Part shown: positions 11,216 to 21,795 of the stretch, in pieces
Numbering within the stretch: position 1 is the first letter of the stretch
Layout: each line of letters starts with the position of its first letter
Origin: Campanula takesimana
Taxonomy: Eukaryota; Streptophyta; Magnoliopsida; Asterales; Campanulaceae
Length of the DNA stretch: 64,000 bases
NCBI GenBank assembly: GCA_026119855.1
Contig: JAOWBW010000086.1
Coordinates: 1,888,407-1,952,406 of the forward strand
Direction: 5' to 3'
Made by a program: the position numbers and the translations under genes
The notes under the pieces: model-generated
What the model was told of the DNA's origin: nothing
Database searches by the model: none
The model's input: only the letters and a program-made list of their open reading frames with translations

Positions 11216-11771
11216 TGTTGGTAGTGGTGCCCTAGGCACGTTTAATAAACGTTGTAATTGTTATCATTTATTTCATATCAATAAAGAGATGTTTTGATTA
11301 TTATTGTTGTTCATGTTTACTTATAATAATCTCCGTCCCTAGTACTTGTTAAGCACTAGTATAAAGGCTAAATGATCATGGGATGATCATGTTAGATTTA
11401 TGGGTACTTGTTTGAAACAAGGTACTGGACATGACCCGCTGTATGATATTTATGTCATGGTCCATGTCGTACATATATTTCATATTATTTATGTCATTCG
11501 AATCCTTAGAGATGAAGTTATTATAGTCTTCCACTTGATGAACATATGTTTGACATATTCAAACGCTACCTTTAACCGGGTAGTTATAAAATGTATGATT
11601 GGCATAATCGGATTCACGTAGGGAAGAATAATAAGCTAAATGGATTTGTCCCTCTTCGGAGAGATCTCAAGATTAAGCCTCTCGTAGGAATGATGTTGAT
11701 GAAAATGTTTGGCCGGACTCAAATGAATTGATTAGTCTATACCGGATGGATAAAAAACTATTGTTGGTAAC
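11216..11771 (+). mobile_element. Partial 3' LTR of plus-strand copia element
   Basis: Starts TGTTGGTAGTGG after the polypurine tract. It matches the LTR pieces at 17132 and, reversed, 32758. It is cut at 11771, where the gag-only element begins (TGTTTTGACC). It holds the 5' half of the LTR, while the left end of the element holds the 3' half. The two halves do not overlap, so the insertion cannot be dated from LTR divergence. Confidence 0.8.
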
Positions 11772-13718
11772 TGTTTTGACCAATTTTTGACAATTGGACA
11801 AATAAAAGGAAGTAGGGTACAAATGGAATATAGACTTTCAGAGTTCAAGATGTAGACACAGGATGTAACGAGGAAAGACCTTGCATTAATCATCCTCCGG
11901 CATAAAACCTCAGGAGGTTTTGGAAACCTGCCTTAACCTTTAAATTTTACTATGTATTTGAGAGGATTACAAGGATGAAGTATAGAGAGAGTTTACATAT
12001 AAGTGAGTGTGTGATTACATGTGTCGGACTCTCCCTTATATACTTGGAAAAATAAATAAGAGATCCCTAACTATTCAAGCTTATCCAGAGTTTGTTGCAG
12101 ATTGATCGTCTACTTATCCGCTGCTGGAGTGGAATTGTTATTGAATCGGTCTTTGCCGTTATCCCATGTGGGGTAACAATCTTCCTAAAAAATAGGGATA
12201 AGGTGACAGCCTTCAGGATGTAATTTCAAGACGTCATTTTCAAGATGTAGATGTAATGCTGCAGGTTTTTTACCCCAAACAAACTACTCACAAAATCTCT
12301 ATAAATATGGAAGATCTCCCATTTGTCGTAGATCATGGACTCTGGAACATTTGTTATTTATATGGACCTTCGAATGACTTCATTTGGTCACATGTAAAAT
12401 ATTGTGATCCTACAAAATAAGGATCTGTCAACTGTATTCTGGACGACGACTCAAGATGTCACATCAGGACGTCAGGATGTCAAGATGTAATGTCAAGATG
12501 CAAAGTCAATATGTAAGGTCAAGATGTAACGTAAAGATGTTAGGTCAGGATGTCAGTTTAGGACATCAAGGTAGGATATTCAAGATGTCAAAACAATTCA
12601 AGGCGTCAAGGTGTAGCTCAAATTTTCATCCCAAACAATTTCCCCCAATTTTTTTCGAATTGAGTGAATATAGAAAGTCAAAAAATTTCCATAGCTGCTA
12701 ATATCTACTATATTTATGAGGCGGTTGATGTAGATGATGTAAGCTCTAAGGTGCAGGACGTCAACATGGTAGATCGGGTTGATCCAGCAGCAAAAAAACA
12801 CAGAGGAAGGTGAAGAAGAGAAGAATGGTTAGGATATTTTGGTAATTTCAGTGGCAATATGCCATGGTGGATGTCTTAAAGACAATTTTTATTTGGTTTT
12901 TATGGTATTTGTCAGGGTGTGTCCTTAAGAACAATGTTTTTAATTTGTACTTTGGTTTATCGCATGTCTGTTTGGACATGTTTGGTTATAATTTGTTGGG
13001 GCCATATCTAGTGATACTATGGCAATTACTTTAGATAATTTGTTTTTGCTTCAGGTCCGTGTTGTAGACCCTTTATGAATCTTTTGTAATGAACTTAAGG
13101 ATAGAGTTTTGGGTAGAAGATGTTCGACTTTTAGCAATGTACGTGTCAGATGGTAACATGTTAATGTTACAAGTTGTAAAACTTTTTATTAATGGAAAGA
13201 TGTTATCTTTATACCTTGTGTTCCCTTGGTAACAAGTCAATGTTATAACCAGTATGTTATAAAATTTTGTTCATGATTTTAGTTAAGTGGAAGAAGGTAA
13301 TCAACATGTAAATTACACACTGGCCCACTTACAACTTAACTAAAACATGAAAAACTTGTGCTCGTGTGAAGGTGTAATAACCTTAAACAGTTAAAAAAAA
13401 GGTGTAAAACCTTTAAACCTTAGAAAGGTGTGTACCTTGCAACTTGGATGAAATTTTCTCTTTGATTTTGTTCGTTGATTTTTAACTTTGCATGTAAACA
13501 TTTTTGTAAACTTGAATCAACTTGTAAATATCTTGAAGACTAGGATCAATATGTAAACACCTTGGATTAGATAGAGACTTTAGGTTTCCTTGCAAAATAG
13601 AAACAAGTTAGGGTTGTGTATTATCTTAGCTAACACCCCTATGATTCTTAAGTCAGAAGGTGTTTGATGAGAATAAATAGAATTGAAATGATGTAAATGA
13701 AATAAGTTAGAGTTGACA
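11772..13718 (-). mobile_element. 3' LTR of gag-only element I
   Basis: Its left terminus, TGTTTTGACCAATTTTTGAC, recurs at 15106, and the similarity runs about 290 bp to where the right copy is cut. The right border (13718) is inferred from ...GTTGACA followed by a pyrimidine-rich stretch, the mirror of a polypurine tract. LTR about 1.95 kb. On the minus strand a TATA box (TATATAAGG) lies near 12036-12046. The stretch 12640-13718 has no genes. Confidence 0.65.
12440..12620. repeat. Degenerate GATGTC/GACATC repeats in LTR
   Basis: About ten short units built on CAAGATGTAA and GGATGTCA, in both orientations (GATGTC and GACATC), spaced roughly 13-20 bp. Upstream of the minus-strand TATA by about 400 bp. 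Less regular than the palindrome arrays of the other LTRs. Confidence 0.6.
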
Positions 13719-13738
13719 TCCAGGATGCCCCCTTTCTA
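13719..13738 (-). other. Putative polypurine tract
   Basis: On the minus strand this is G-rich (GAAAGGGGGCATCC) and lies directly before the inferred 3' LTR. It sits at the 3' end of the gag remnant, so almost nothing separates gag from the LTR. Confidence 0.55.
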
Positions 13739-13759
13739 ACCTCTGAATCAATGAGGTAG

Positions 13760-15052
13760 GTTCCTTTCTACTTGGCAGCTAGCTTTCCTGCATGAGTTTA
13801 TCCTCTTCAAGTCTAATGAATTTTATCGCGCTTGTCTTAACAACTTCTAGCCTTTTACATGGATTCATGACCAATTATCTGTAATATGGTGAGGCTGTCT
13901 TCAAGCCCATCTTGAATGCCTTAGTAGCTATCAACAAGTCAAGATTGTGTATGTCTACGGCTTCTTTGTTGAACCTGCTTAAATATTCTTTCAATGTTTT
14001 ATCAGGTTGTTGAACTACCCTATAAAGATCACTTGTTTGTTTCTAAAAAACTCTATTGCAATAAAATTGATTAATAAACATGTTAATCAGTTGTACATAA
14101 GATCCAGTAGAACCAATAGGTTGGCTTATTAGCCATCTCATGGCTGCACTAGTCAATGTGGATCCAAAACCCCTGAAAAGACAAACTTCTTTGTATTATA
14201 ATGGAATGTGGATAACATCCATATTTTTTCCTGATATAACATTACTTGTTCTAAGGGGTCTATAGTCCCATCATATTGTTTCATGTCGGGTATCATGAAC
14301 CACTTTGGGATGTCGATATAGGAAATGGCCGGCACAAAGCGAGATTGATTGTAACATGTTGGCAACTCCGGGTGAAATGGCAGTGTTGCTCCTGGAATAT
14401 TCATAACAATTTCCCTTAGCTCTTGTAGTTGCCTTGCAACCGAGCTACCTGTATTGAGGTTAGTAGTAACATGATTTACCGTGTTATCTGCATTTAATTT
14501 AAATCTCCATGTCAATCCTGTAGAAGGTGTTAGCATGTCCCGGCTTGCAGTTACAACCAGACTGTCAGTTTACATAGTGTTAGCCATAGGAAAGAACTCC
14601 CTGTTGGTTAGCATCCTTGTTTCTCTGTCAAAGTTGAGTATCCTTAGTTGTATAGGTAAAATAGTTATCTGCTCCAAGCTGGAATTAGCAGGTTGGATGA
14701 CACTGGACTGGATGTTCTGATGTGAGCTAGAAGGACCAGACCGTAAGGTTGACACATCACGTTGCATCCTGGAGACAATATTGATCAGCATTGTAGTGCC
14801 ATTGTTCTGGGCGATCAATTATTGTATTAACTGATGTATCATGCTGGTGAATTCGCTAGAAATGTCCAATGGGATTTCAGATGCCCCCATTGCTAAAGTT
14901 CCAGCATGTTCTTGGATCGAGCTGGTCATAACGGCTGAGGTCATGTTCTGTGTTGAAGATTGACCTCCATATATAATTGATGCCGGGTTTGGTCTGCCCC
15001 TAGTTGTAACTGAAATTCTTGACGTAATCTGAACGGTTGTTGGATTGTTCAT
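13760..15052 (-). pseudogene. Gag of gag-only element I
   Basis: One minus-strand frame starts at 15052 and is interrupted by stops at 14819-14821, 14570-14572 and 14153-14155. The N-terminal part has no clear motif. From about 14400 it carries a Tat/Retand-like Gag core (PKWFMIPDMKQYDG), and between about 14060 and 13780 further Gag sequence (LYRVVQQPDKTLKEYLSRFN, FKMGLK, KFIRLEEDK) in more than one frame. Protease, RT and integrase are absent, and the putative polypurine tract follows directly. The internal region is only about 1.4 kb, matching TR-GAG elements (terminal repeats plus gag), which depend on another element's enzymes. Confidence 0.72.
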
Positions 15053-15083
15053 CTTGAATCTCTTAAGAATCTATAAGACCAAA

Positions 15084-15102
15084 GTTCTCACTGATGGCGC
15101 CA
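15084..15102 (-). other. Primer binding site of gag-only element I
   Basis: On the minus strand: TGGCGCCATCAGTGAGAAC, three bases from the LTR edge at 15106. TGGCGCC starts are typical of many plant gypsy primer sites. I cannot name the tRNA. It differs from the primer site of the other Tat elements in this window. Confidence 0.65.
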
Positions 15103-15105
15103 AAT

Positions 15106-15395
15106 TGTTTTGGCCAATTTTTGACAATTGGACAAATAAAAGGAAGTAGGGTACAAATGGAATATATACTTTTAGAGTTCAAGATGTAGGCGCAGGATGT
15201 AACGAGGAAAACCCTTGGATCAATCATCCTCCGGCATAAAAACTCAGGAGGTTTCGGAAACCTACCTTAACCATCAAATTTCATTAAGTATTTGAGAGGA
15301 TTACAAGGATGAAGTATAGATAGATTTTACAGAGAAGTGAGTGTATGATTACATATGTTAGACTCTCCCTTATATACTTGGAAAAATAAATAAAT
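15106..15395 (-). mobile_element. Truncated 5' LTR of gag-only element I
   Basis: Matches 11772-12060 closely, with scattered differences, then diverges at about 15395 after GGAAAAATAAATAA. The rest of the LTR, about 1.6 kb, is gone; a copia LTR starts 25 bp further on. Contains the same minus-strand TATA region near 15372. Confidence 0.75.
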
Positions 15396-15624
15396 AACAT
15401 TACAACTATATACTGTCACTGTTGGGTATAATTATTATAAACCACTCCTATTACTTAATTTGATTGATCCCATGACCTAATTTTATCTTATATGGACTTT
15501 AGGATATATTGTAAGAAGTTTTATACTTTATTTAGTTAAGTCCATTTTTAGATAGTCTAGGCTTGTGAAGATTGGCTCCTCAATTTTTGAAGAAAAGTTT
15601 CTAAGGCAACCTACCTCAAGTGAT

Positions 15625-15778
15625 CACTCTTTGAGCAGTCACAAGTGACCACACCTGAATCAGTCACAAGTGACTGCACCAGATTCACTTTCAAGTGACC
15701 ACACCAGAGTCACTCTCAAGTGACCGCACCAAGGTCATTCAAGTTGCCGCACTTGAAGTGACCGCAAGTCACTTAGCT
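15625..15778. repeat. Array of TCAC..GTGA inverted repeats
   Basis: Five units of the type GTCACAAGTGACCACACC begin near 15638, 15662, 15685, 15709 and 15734, a period of 23-24 bp, with flanking partial copies. Each unit carries the arms TCAC...GTGA followed by a conserved GC(C/A)GCACC. The array lies about 280 bp before the TATA box. Confidence 0.8.
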
Positions 15779-16055
15779 TGCCTTATGAAGACCGAAGATT
15801 GAAGACTCAACTCAAGTTTGGTTAAACTTAACCATGGTCACACTGTCCAAAACCTTGGTTAGTTTATAACGTTGCAAGATTTAAAATTCAAATTTTGAAT
15901 TCAACTGTCATCTAACGGTTTGATGGTACATTTGGACCACCACTAATCTGCAATAAAAAGGACAACTCAGATAGAGCTCCAATCAGAATTCAACAACTCA
16001 TTGTCCTCCAAACTTGCTCCCCAAGATTTCTAATGGCTACCTCTCCATTCAAGGC

Positions 16056-16063
16056 TATAAATA
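16056..16063 (+). promoter_or_regulatory. LTR TATA box
   Basis: TATAAATA within GGCTATAAATAGTCC is a textbook plant TATA box and the probable core promoter of this LTR. Confidence 0.7.
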
Positions 16064-17131
16064 GTCCTTGAGTTCTTTATTGAACATTGCTGAGATTAAT
16101 AACCTAAGATTCAAAGAGAGAAATTTTTGTTGAAATACTTCGTGATTGAAGATCATATTCAAGATTTCCAGAATCATTTGAATCTTCAAGCACTAGCCTT
16201 CAAATCTTCAAACATCTCCAGCAACCTTCAAGCACATCATATCTCAAGCCCAGCAACACACAAGATTCATTAGGCTCTCAATCATATAGATTACATAGAG
16301 CTCTTGATTCTTTACACACACACACCCGATTGATCAATCGCATAGATTTCATCATTAGGGATACACTAGTCTAAGTCTAGGAATTTATCTTCATAGAAAA
16401 TAAGTTGTTGATTCAAAGCTTCATCTCTGTAATTTGTACTCAAGGAAGAATCAATATATACCTCATTCAAAATCCAAGACTGAACATCTTGGTAAAGGAC
16501 GTAGATCTTTTAACAGATTGAACCTTTCCAAATCCTTGTGTCATTTACTTACTGCTCTTTACATTTCTGCAAATTTACTTTCAGCACTTGTTCAGATTGT
16601 TATTTATTGTTCATATTAATCTTGTTTGTCATTTAGTGTTTTTGATCTTTCAGATATTCAAACTTGTTGTGAATTGTGTTTGTATGTTTATCATATTGCT
16701 TAAGCTAAAATCTGACTAACTTATCATTTGCCGAAACTTCCAAGACACTATCTTTCAATCTCTCAACCTACCACACCAAATCACCTTTTACCTACCGCAC
16801 TCTAAGTTGCCGCACCCTACCTATTGCAACTTAACCTACCGCACTGTTTCAATAAAAAACAACTCTAACTTATTTATATCGAAAACTTCCGCTGTGCATA
16901 TTACACTTGAACTAGTGGTTTTTAAGTGACCGCAACATTCATTGAGTAAGCATAAGGTTGAATTTTGAAAAAGGGTTGAAATTTTAATAGGCTATTCACC
17001 CCCCCCCCTCTAAGCCCGGTGACTCTTGTAGATCATTAAATTTCCCTTGGAAACAAGCCTTATCATTATCCGTTTCAAAGGTTCTTGCTATTAGTCTCAA
17101 ACATTCTTGCTATCAGTCATCAACATCAAAG

Positions 17132-17564
17132 TGTTGGTGTATGTGTCCTAGGCATGTTATTAGCACGTTGTTTGAATGATATTTTGTTATCATTTATTCA
17201 TTATATAAGAGATGATTCGGATCAGATTATTATTTGTTGTTACATGTTTTGTTATAATAATCTTTGTCCCTAGTATTTATGAAGCACTAGTATAATTTTG
17301 ATTAGATAATCATGTGATGATTATGTGTATGTGATACAAGTTAAACTTATGGGTATGTGCTAGTGAACATATATATACCGGACTTGACCCAACTATGAGG
17401 TTTATGTCATGGTCAAAATGTCATAATTAAACTTCTTAATAGTTATATCATTAGAATCCTTAAACCTGAGATTATTATGATCTTCCAAATAATGGAGATC
17501 ATGTTTGACATATTCTAATGTTACTCTTAACCAAGTAATTATAAAGGATATGATTGGCATGATC
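17132..17564 (+). mobile_element. Copia LTR, first part (interrupted)
   Basis: Starts TGTTGGTGTATGTGTCCTAGGC and parallels the LTR at 11216 along its length (for example ATCTTTGTCCCTAGTA and the GACATATTC...AACC blocks). It stops at the target site of the Tekay element and resumes at 27395-27461 with matching sequence. A second insertion (Tat, plus strand) cuts it at 27462. It is either a solo LTR or the 5' LTR of an element whose body lies beyond the window. Confidence 0.8.
17560..17564. repeat. Target site duplication, left copy (TGATC)
   Basis: TGATC directly precedes the Tekay 5' LTR and recurs at 27395-27399 directly after its 3' LTR. Confidence 0.92.
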
Positions 17565-20080
17565 TGTAACGCTCATCTTTATTCTTGTTAAATATTTAAC
17601 TTACTTGTTAAATTCTTGAACTTGCATATTATGTGCTAGTTTTACTTGGGTTAATTTCTTAACTGCTTTAAAAAATTAAGGTGGTTAAATGTCTAGTTTT
17701 GACTTTTAGGTCATTTGTGAAAATATGAATTTAGGGGCCTTTTTGTTAAAAGTAAAACTTGAGGGGCCCAAGTGTCATTCTTTGAAAGTTGCAAGTATAT
17801 CTTATGTATGCTTTCTCTGAGAAAGCATAATTCTCAAATATTCTTCTCGTTCTTCCTCTGTTCTGAAAGTTATGTTTAGGGTTTACCCTATTCTCGACTC
17901 CTCGAGTTTAATTATCCCTCTGTTCTTGATTCCGATCCCGGATAAATATTCGTGGCGTTGAATAGAGCGTTTCCTGCCGAACATAAATAAATTTTGGTAA
18001 ACTTGATTTCGGACTAGGTAAGTTATTAGCTCCCCCTTGCTTGTAATAACATGCATATATGTTATTCTTGATATTTATGCTTGTCAATTTCGTGTTTGGG
18101 GCAATTTTTGTGATACTTGTAATTTTGGGACAAATGGATTATAAACATACTGTGTAAAATGATGAAAGAGTAAACTTGAATAGTTGTTTTGAACTTTCTA
18201 TGCACTCCTGGGTTGTTAGTTGATAGTAGAAAGTATACTCCTACGCTTGGAACGGATAATTCTAAGCCTAGGAAAGAAATCATGATTTGCTGAATTAGGC
18301 CTTGGGAGCCCGCCCAGAGGGGCTATGGGCGACCGCCCAAAACTACTGAAAGAGGGGTTCCAAAAGTCTAGTCTGGGCGACCGCCCAGGTGGGGAGTGGG
18401 CGACCGCCCAAGTCCCCTGTTTCACAAATGTGGTTTAAACTCAAATGAAATGAAACCTTACCCCTCCTAAGGCATAAAGCCTTAGTATAAGATGTCCTAG
18501 CAAGTGTATATGTACCTTTTGGGGCATTATAACTTAGTCTTGAACATGAACACTTATAGAACTCAAATAAGAACTTAAGTATAAGAGTAACAACTCTTCT
18601 TTATGTCTTGAAAGTGCTATGAACAAACACTAATGTGTTATGCTTGTCTTGAAACCAATGTTTGTGCACCTTAGGAGCATTAGAACAATGTCTTGAGCTT
18701 GAACATCCTAAGAATAGGATTAAGAACTTGTAAGAGTAAAATGTATAACTCTTATACATGCTTGAATGTCCAAAGATTTGAATTATAACTTGAAGTATAA
18801 GACAATAAAATCTTGTACATGACTTGAACATCCAAAGAATTGGATTAAGACTTGAATATAAGATAATAAAATCTTGTACATGACTTGACACCAATACATG
18901 TGTATGGTAATGAACAAGAAAGTGCTATGAACAAGCAATAACGTGTATGAGAAATGTTCTTGATATGTATGTGCAAACATTGCATATAGTTGTTTGATAA
19001 CAATGTGACCTCTTGATTACTTGAAGCATACTCCTTGTTGTGAGCTAGTCCACTACTTTTGGATTAGTTCTACTCTCGTAGTTCAAGTAAATACCTACTT
19101 GTGCATTCTTGTGTGAGTCCAGCTGGTCCTTGCTTGCTCGGAGGTATATAGGTTCACGCTTATCATGAGGCTGGGGCCAAAGTGATAATCGTGAATCTAT
19201 GTATCTGCGCTTGACCTCTTACTACAGGCCATAGTAAGGGCATAGCTTCCTTTGTTAGAGCAATACGTCTGATAAAAGTGAATGCTAAACTCGTGAACAC
19301 CTCGTGCATCTTGATCTTGGGAATGACACTGGTTACCGGGTCTTCTTATATATATATTACATAAGAGGTTTCTTGATATTGATCGTGATTTGTCAAAGTA
19401 ATACAAGCTACGACAACAATGGTATTCTTGGGAGGAATAAGGAAGGAAGCAAAATCCTTTATAACGTGCTAGCTTAGCCTTATGTGCTACTTGATGAGTT
19501 CGCTTAGCCTCTCATATACTTGTTACTTGATGATACTTGATACATGATTGCTTGAGTATCTACTTGAATTGCATGATAACATGTCATGTAGTTGCATCTA
19601 ATAGCTTACTGAGATTTATCTCACCCCGTTCCTTGTTTAATTGTTTTCCTTAGATCAAAGGAAGGCTAGTGATAGTGCGAGGTGAGGCTCGACATAGCTG
19701 GGAGCTTACTACGCAGGTGGTTATTCTTTTGGGGATCGTGGTCCTTTTTCATTTTGGTGAGGACGATGTATTGTGGGTTATGTAACTCCTTATTTTGGGG
19801 TAAACAGTTTTGTATTGTACTTGTTGTCTCTATACATCTTGTAATGCCAGCATATGTGCTAGGCATGTTTCCGCTCTGTATAATCATATTTAGTTTAAAT
19901 TTTCTTGTCTATTACTCGTGGTGTGAGCTATCTTAGCTCCTTATTCTAGAATATATATATCATGTCAGTTTGTTATAAACAGTTGTCATCCAGTTTCTTG
20001 TTAGTTTCTTGATTCTTGTTAGTCACGCGCATCCAGGTTCGAGGTTCTATTAGGGGATCCCGGGACCTAGGGGCGTGTCA
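17565..20080 (+). mobile_element. 5' LTR of Tekay chromovirus
   Basis: TGTAACGCTC...GGGCGTGTCA, 2516 bp, closely similar to 24911-27394. Contains a palindrome array, several AT-rich stretches with TATAT near 18054, and long segments of repeated words (CTTGAAC, CTTATAAG). The small open frames inside it also occur in the other LTR and resemble no protein I know. Confidence 0.95.
18304..18411. repeat. Palindrome array in Tekay LTR
   Basis: Four sites: a degenerate GAGCCCGC (18306-18313), then GCGACCGC at 18329-18336, 18377-18384 and 18400-18407, with GGGC...GCCCA arms. Centres are 23, 48 and 23 bp apart: the same paired layout as in the unrelated LTR at 2550. Confidence 0.85.
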
Positions 20081-20083
20081 GGT

Positions 20084-20096
20084 TGGTATCAGAGCT
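20084..20096 (+). other. Primer binding site (initiator Met tRNA)
   Basis: TGGTATCAGAGCT, three bases after the LTR end at 20080. Confidence 0.92.
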
Positions 20097-20217
20097 ACCC
20101 TGGTTTAGCTACCTTGTTTAGCTAACTTAGTTTTCTCTAAGTCTGGATAGGGTCTATGGCCTAGGTATGGGTTAGTATTGGGGTGTTATTAACGCCTAGT
20201 GTTTACCTACAGGTACA

Positions 20218-21795
20218 ATGAGTTCTGAAGGTACAAGTGGTAGTAATCAGCTGAGATCTGTAACTGCTCAAGCAGAGATGGATGATAATATGGACTGGGA
20301 TTATCCTAATCAACTTACAAAGTTCTTGAAGTTGAAACCTCGTAGCTTTGATGGGGAATTTGATGCTAAGAAGGCAGAAGAGTGGATTGAAAGTATAGAA
20401 AAGATCTTTACAGCCTTGAGATGTGCAGGAGGTGATAAGGTAACATTTGAAACCTTTAAACTTGAGAAAGCTGCTGAACATTGGTGGCAAGTTCTGAATA
20501 AAAACTGGGAACTGGAAGGGGTACCACATACTTGGGAGAATTTTCTGAAAGCATTCAAGTCACAGTTCATTCCAGCAGTGGTCCAAGACAGAAAATAGAT
20601 GGAATTTTTTAATCTGGAGCAGGGAAGCTTGACAGTGGGGCAATACTCAACCAAGTTCACAGAATTGGCTAGGTATTGTGATCACTTAGTTCCAAATAAA
20701 ACAAAGAAGGCTCAGAGGTTTGTGAAGGGGTTGAAGACCGAGTACAGGAAGCAACTTCTTTCTCTACAGCTTACTAGTTACCAACAAGCAGTGGAGAGGG
20801 CTTTTGGCATTGAGAATGACATTGAAGAACATAAGGTAAAGCAGGGAACAATCATGACAGGTCGTGTTTCAGAGAAAGCACAGGGATCTGGTTATAAGGG
20901 TGTTAAATCTAGCCGCCAAGATCGTCGATTCCGACAACCATCTGAAAGCAAAGGTAGTGTATCAACTGGTTCTAAGACAACAGTCCAAAGTCCCAGGAAA
21001 GTGTGTGGTTATTGCTTGAAAGAAGGTCATTCTGAAGACAAGTGTTGGCTAAAGCAAGGAAAATGTTTATCTTGTGGGGAAATAGGATACTTTATCAATA
21101 ATTGTCCTAAAAGAAAGGGAAGTCAAGTTGGGGGTACGAGTCAACAGGCCTCAGGTACTAAGAGAGATAGTGGGGGTCGACCTAAAGTTCAGGGTCGAGT
21201 GTTTGCTCTAGATCAGCAGGCTGTAGCTGAGTCTTCTGCTGTCATAGGAGGTACTATATTACTTTCTAGTATGAGAGCACGAGTCCTGATAGATCCAGGC
21301 TCATCTCATTCTTATGTGGCATCTCATTTTGTGTCGCATTTGCATGTTCTTCCTGATTCTATGCCTTATGTGCTAGAAGTATCTTCCCCAATAGGAGATT
21401 GCATGTTTGCTTCTGAGGTTTATAAGAAATGTGAGGTTCTTGTGGGTGATCATGCCCTTCTTGCTGACCTAGTCGTGTTACCTATAAGGAACTTTAACTT
21501 GATTCTTGGCATGGATTGGCTTTATGTGCATCATCCATCTGTTGATTGTCATAGAAAAGTAGTAACTTTTTCTATACCTGGTTTGCCTGATTTTACCTTT
21601 GAAGGTGATAGGCCTACGTGTGATATACATGTTATTTCTGCTTTAAAAGCTAGAAAACTTTTATCTCGTGGTTGTGCCGGGTATCTCGCATGTGTGCTTG
21701 ACAAGAGTTTATCTGTTCCCAAGATGGAAGATATTCCTGTTGTGTCTGAATTTTCAGATGTGTTCTCTTCTGAGTATAGCATGCCACCTGATTGA
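20218..21795 (+). pseudogene. Tekay Gag-protease region
   Basis: A single frame from the ATG at 20218 with one internal TAG at 20596 and a TGA at 21793, where the frame should run into RT. Gag core: W-I-E-S-I-E-K-I-F and EHWWQVLN. The first zinc knuckle, CGYCLKEGHSEDKC, is intact. The second, CLSCGEIGYFINNC, has tyrosine in place of the histidine ligand, so its zinc site is probably lost. Protease active site LIDPGSSHSYVA (near 21290), followed by the family's GMDWL motif (near 21510). The protein is close to the Gag at 281-1237. The full-length gene is inactive as it stands. Confidence 0.9.

Larger units (their letters stand above)
15420..17040 (+). mobile_element. Lone LTR of a SIRE-like copia element
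   Basis: Starts TGTTGGGTATAATTATTATA. It has a palindrome array, a TATA box (16056), AT-rich sequence, and near the end CTATTCACCCCCCCCCCTC (C-run 16999-17008), a feature I associate with ends of SIRE/Maximus-like copia LTRs. No primer site or gag follows, so it is a solo or truncated LTR; the right border is uncertain by about 90 bp. A small open frame at 16434-16619 has no recognisable similarity. Confidence 0.6.

Noticed and set aside
15625..15778. Possible CRISPR-like repeat array
   Set aside because: Repeats of about 12-18 bp with tiny spacers in a plant LTR; no cas genes and eukaryotic context.
18601..18980. Minus-strand small frames in the Tekay LTR, repeated at 25916-26209
   Set aside because: Conserved between the LTRs only because LTRs are copies. 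Cys/Ser/Phe-rich translation typical of non-coding sequence.
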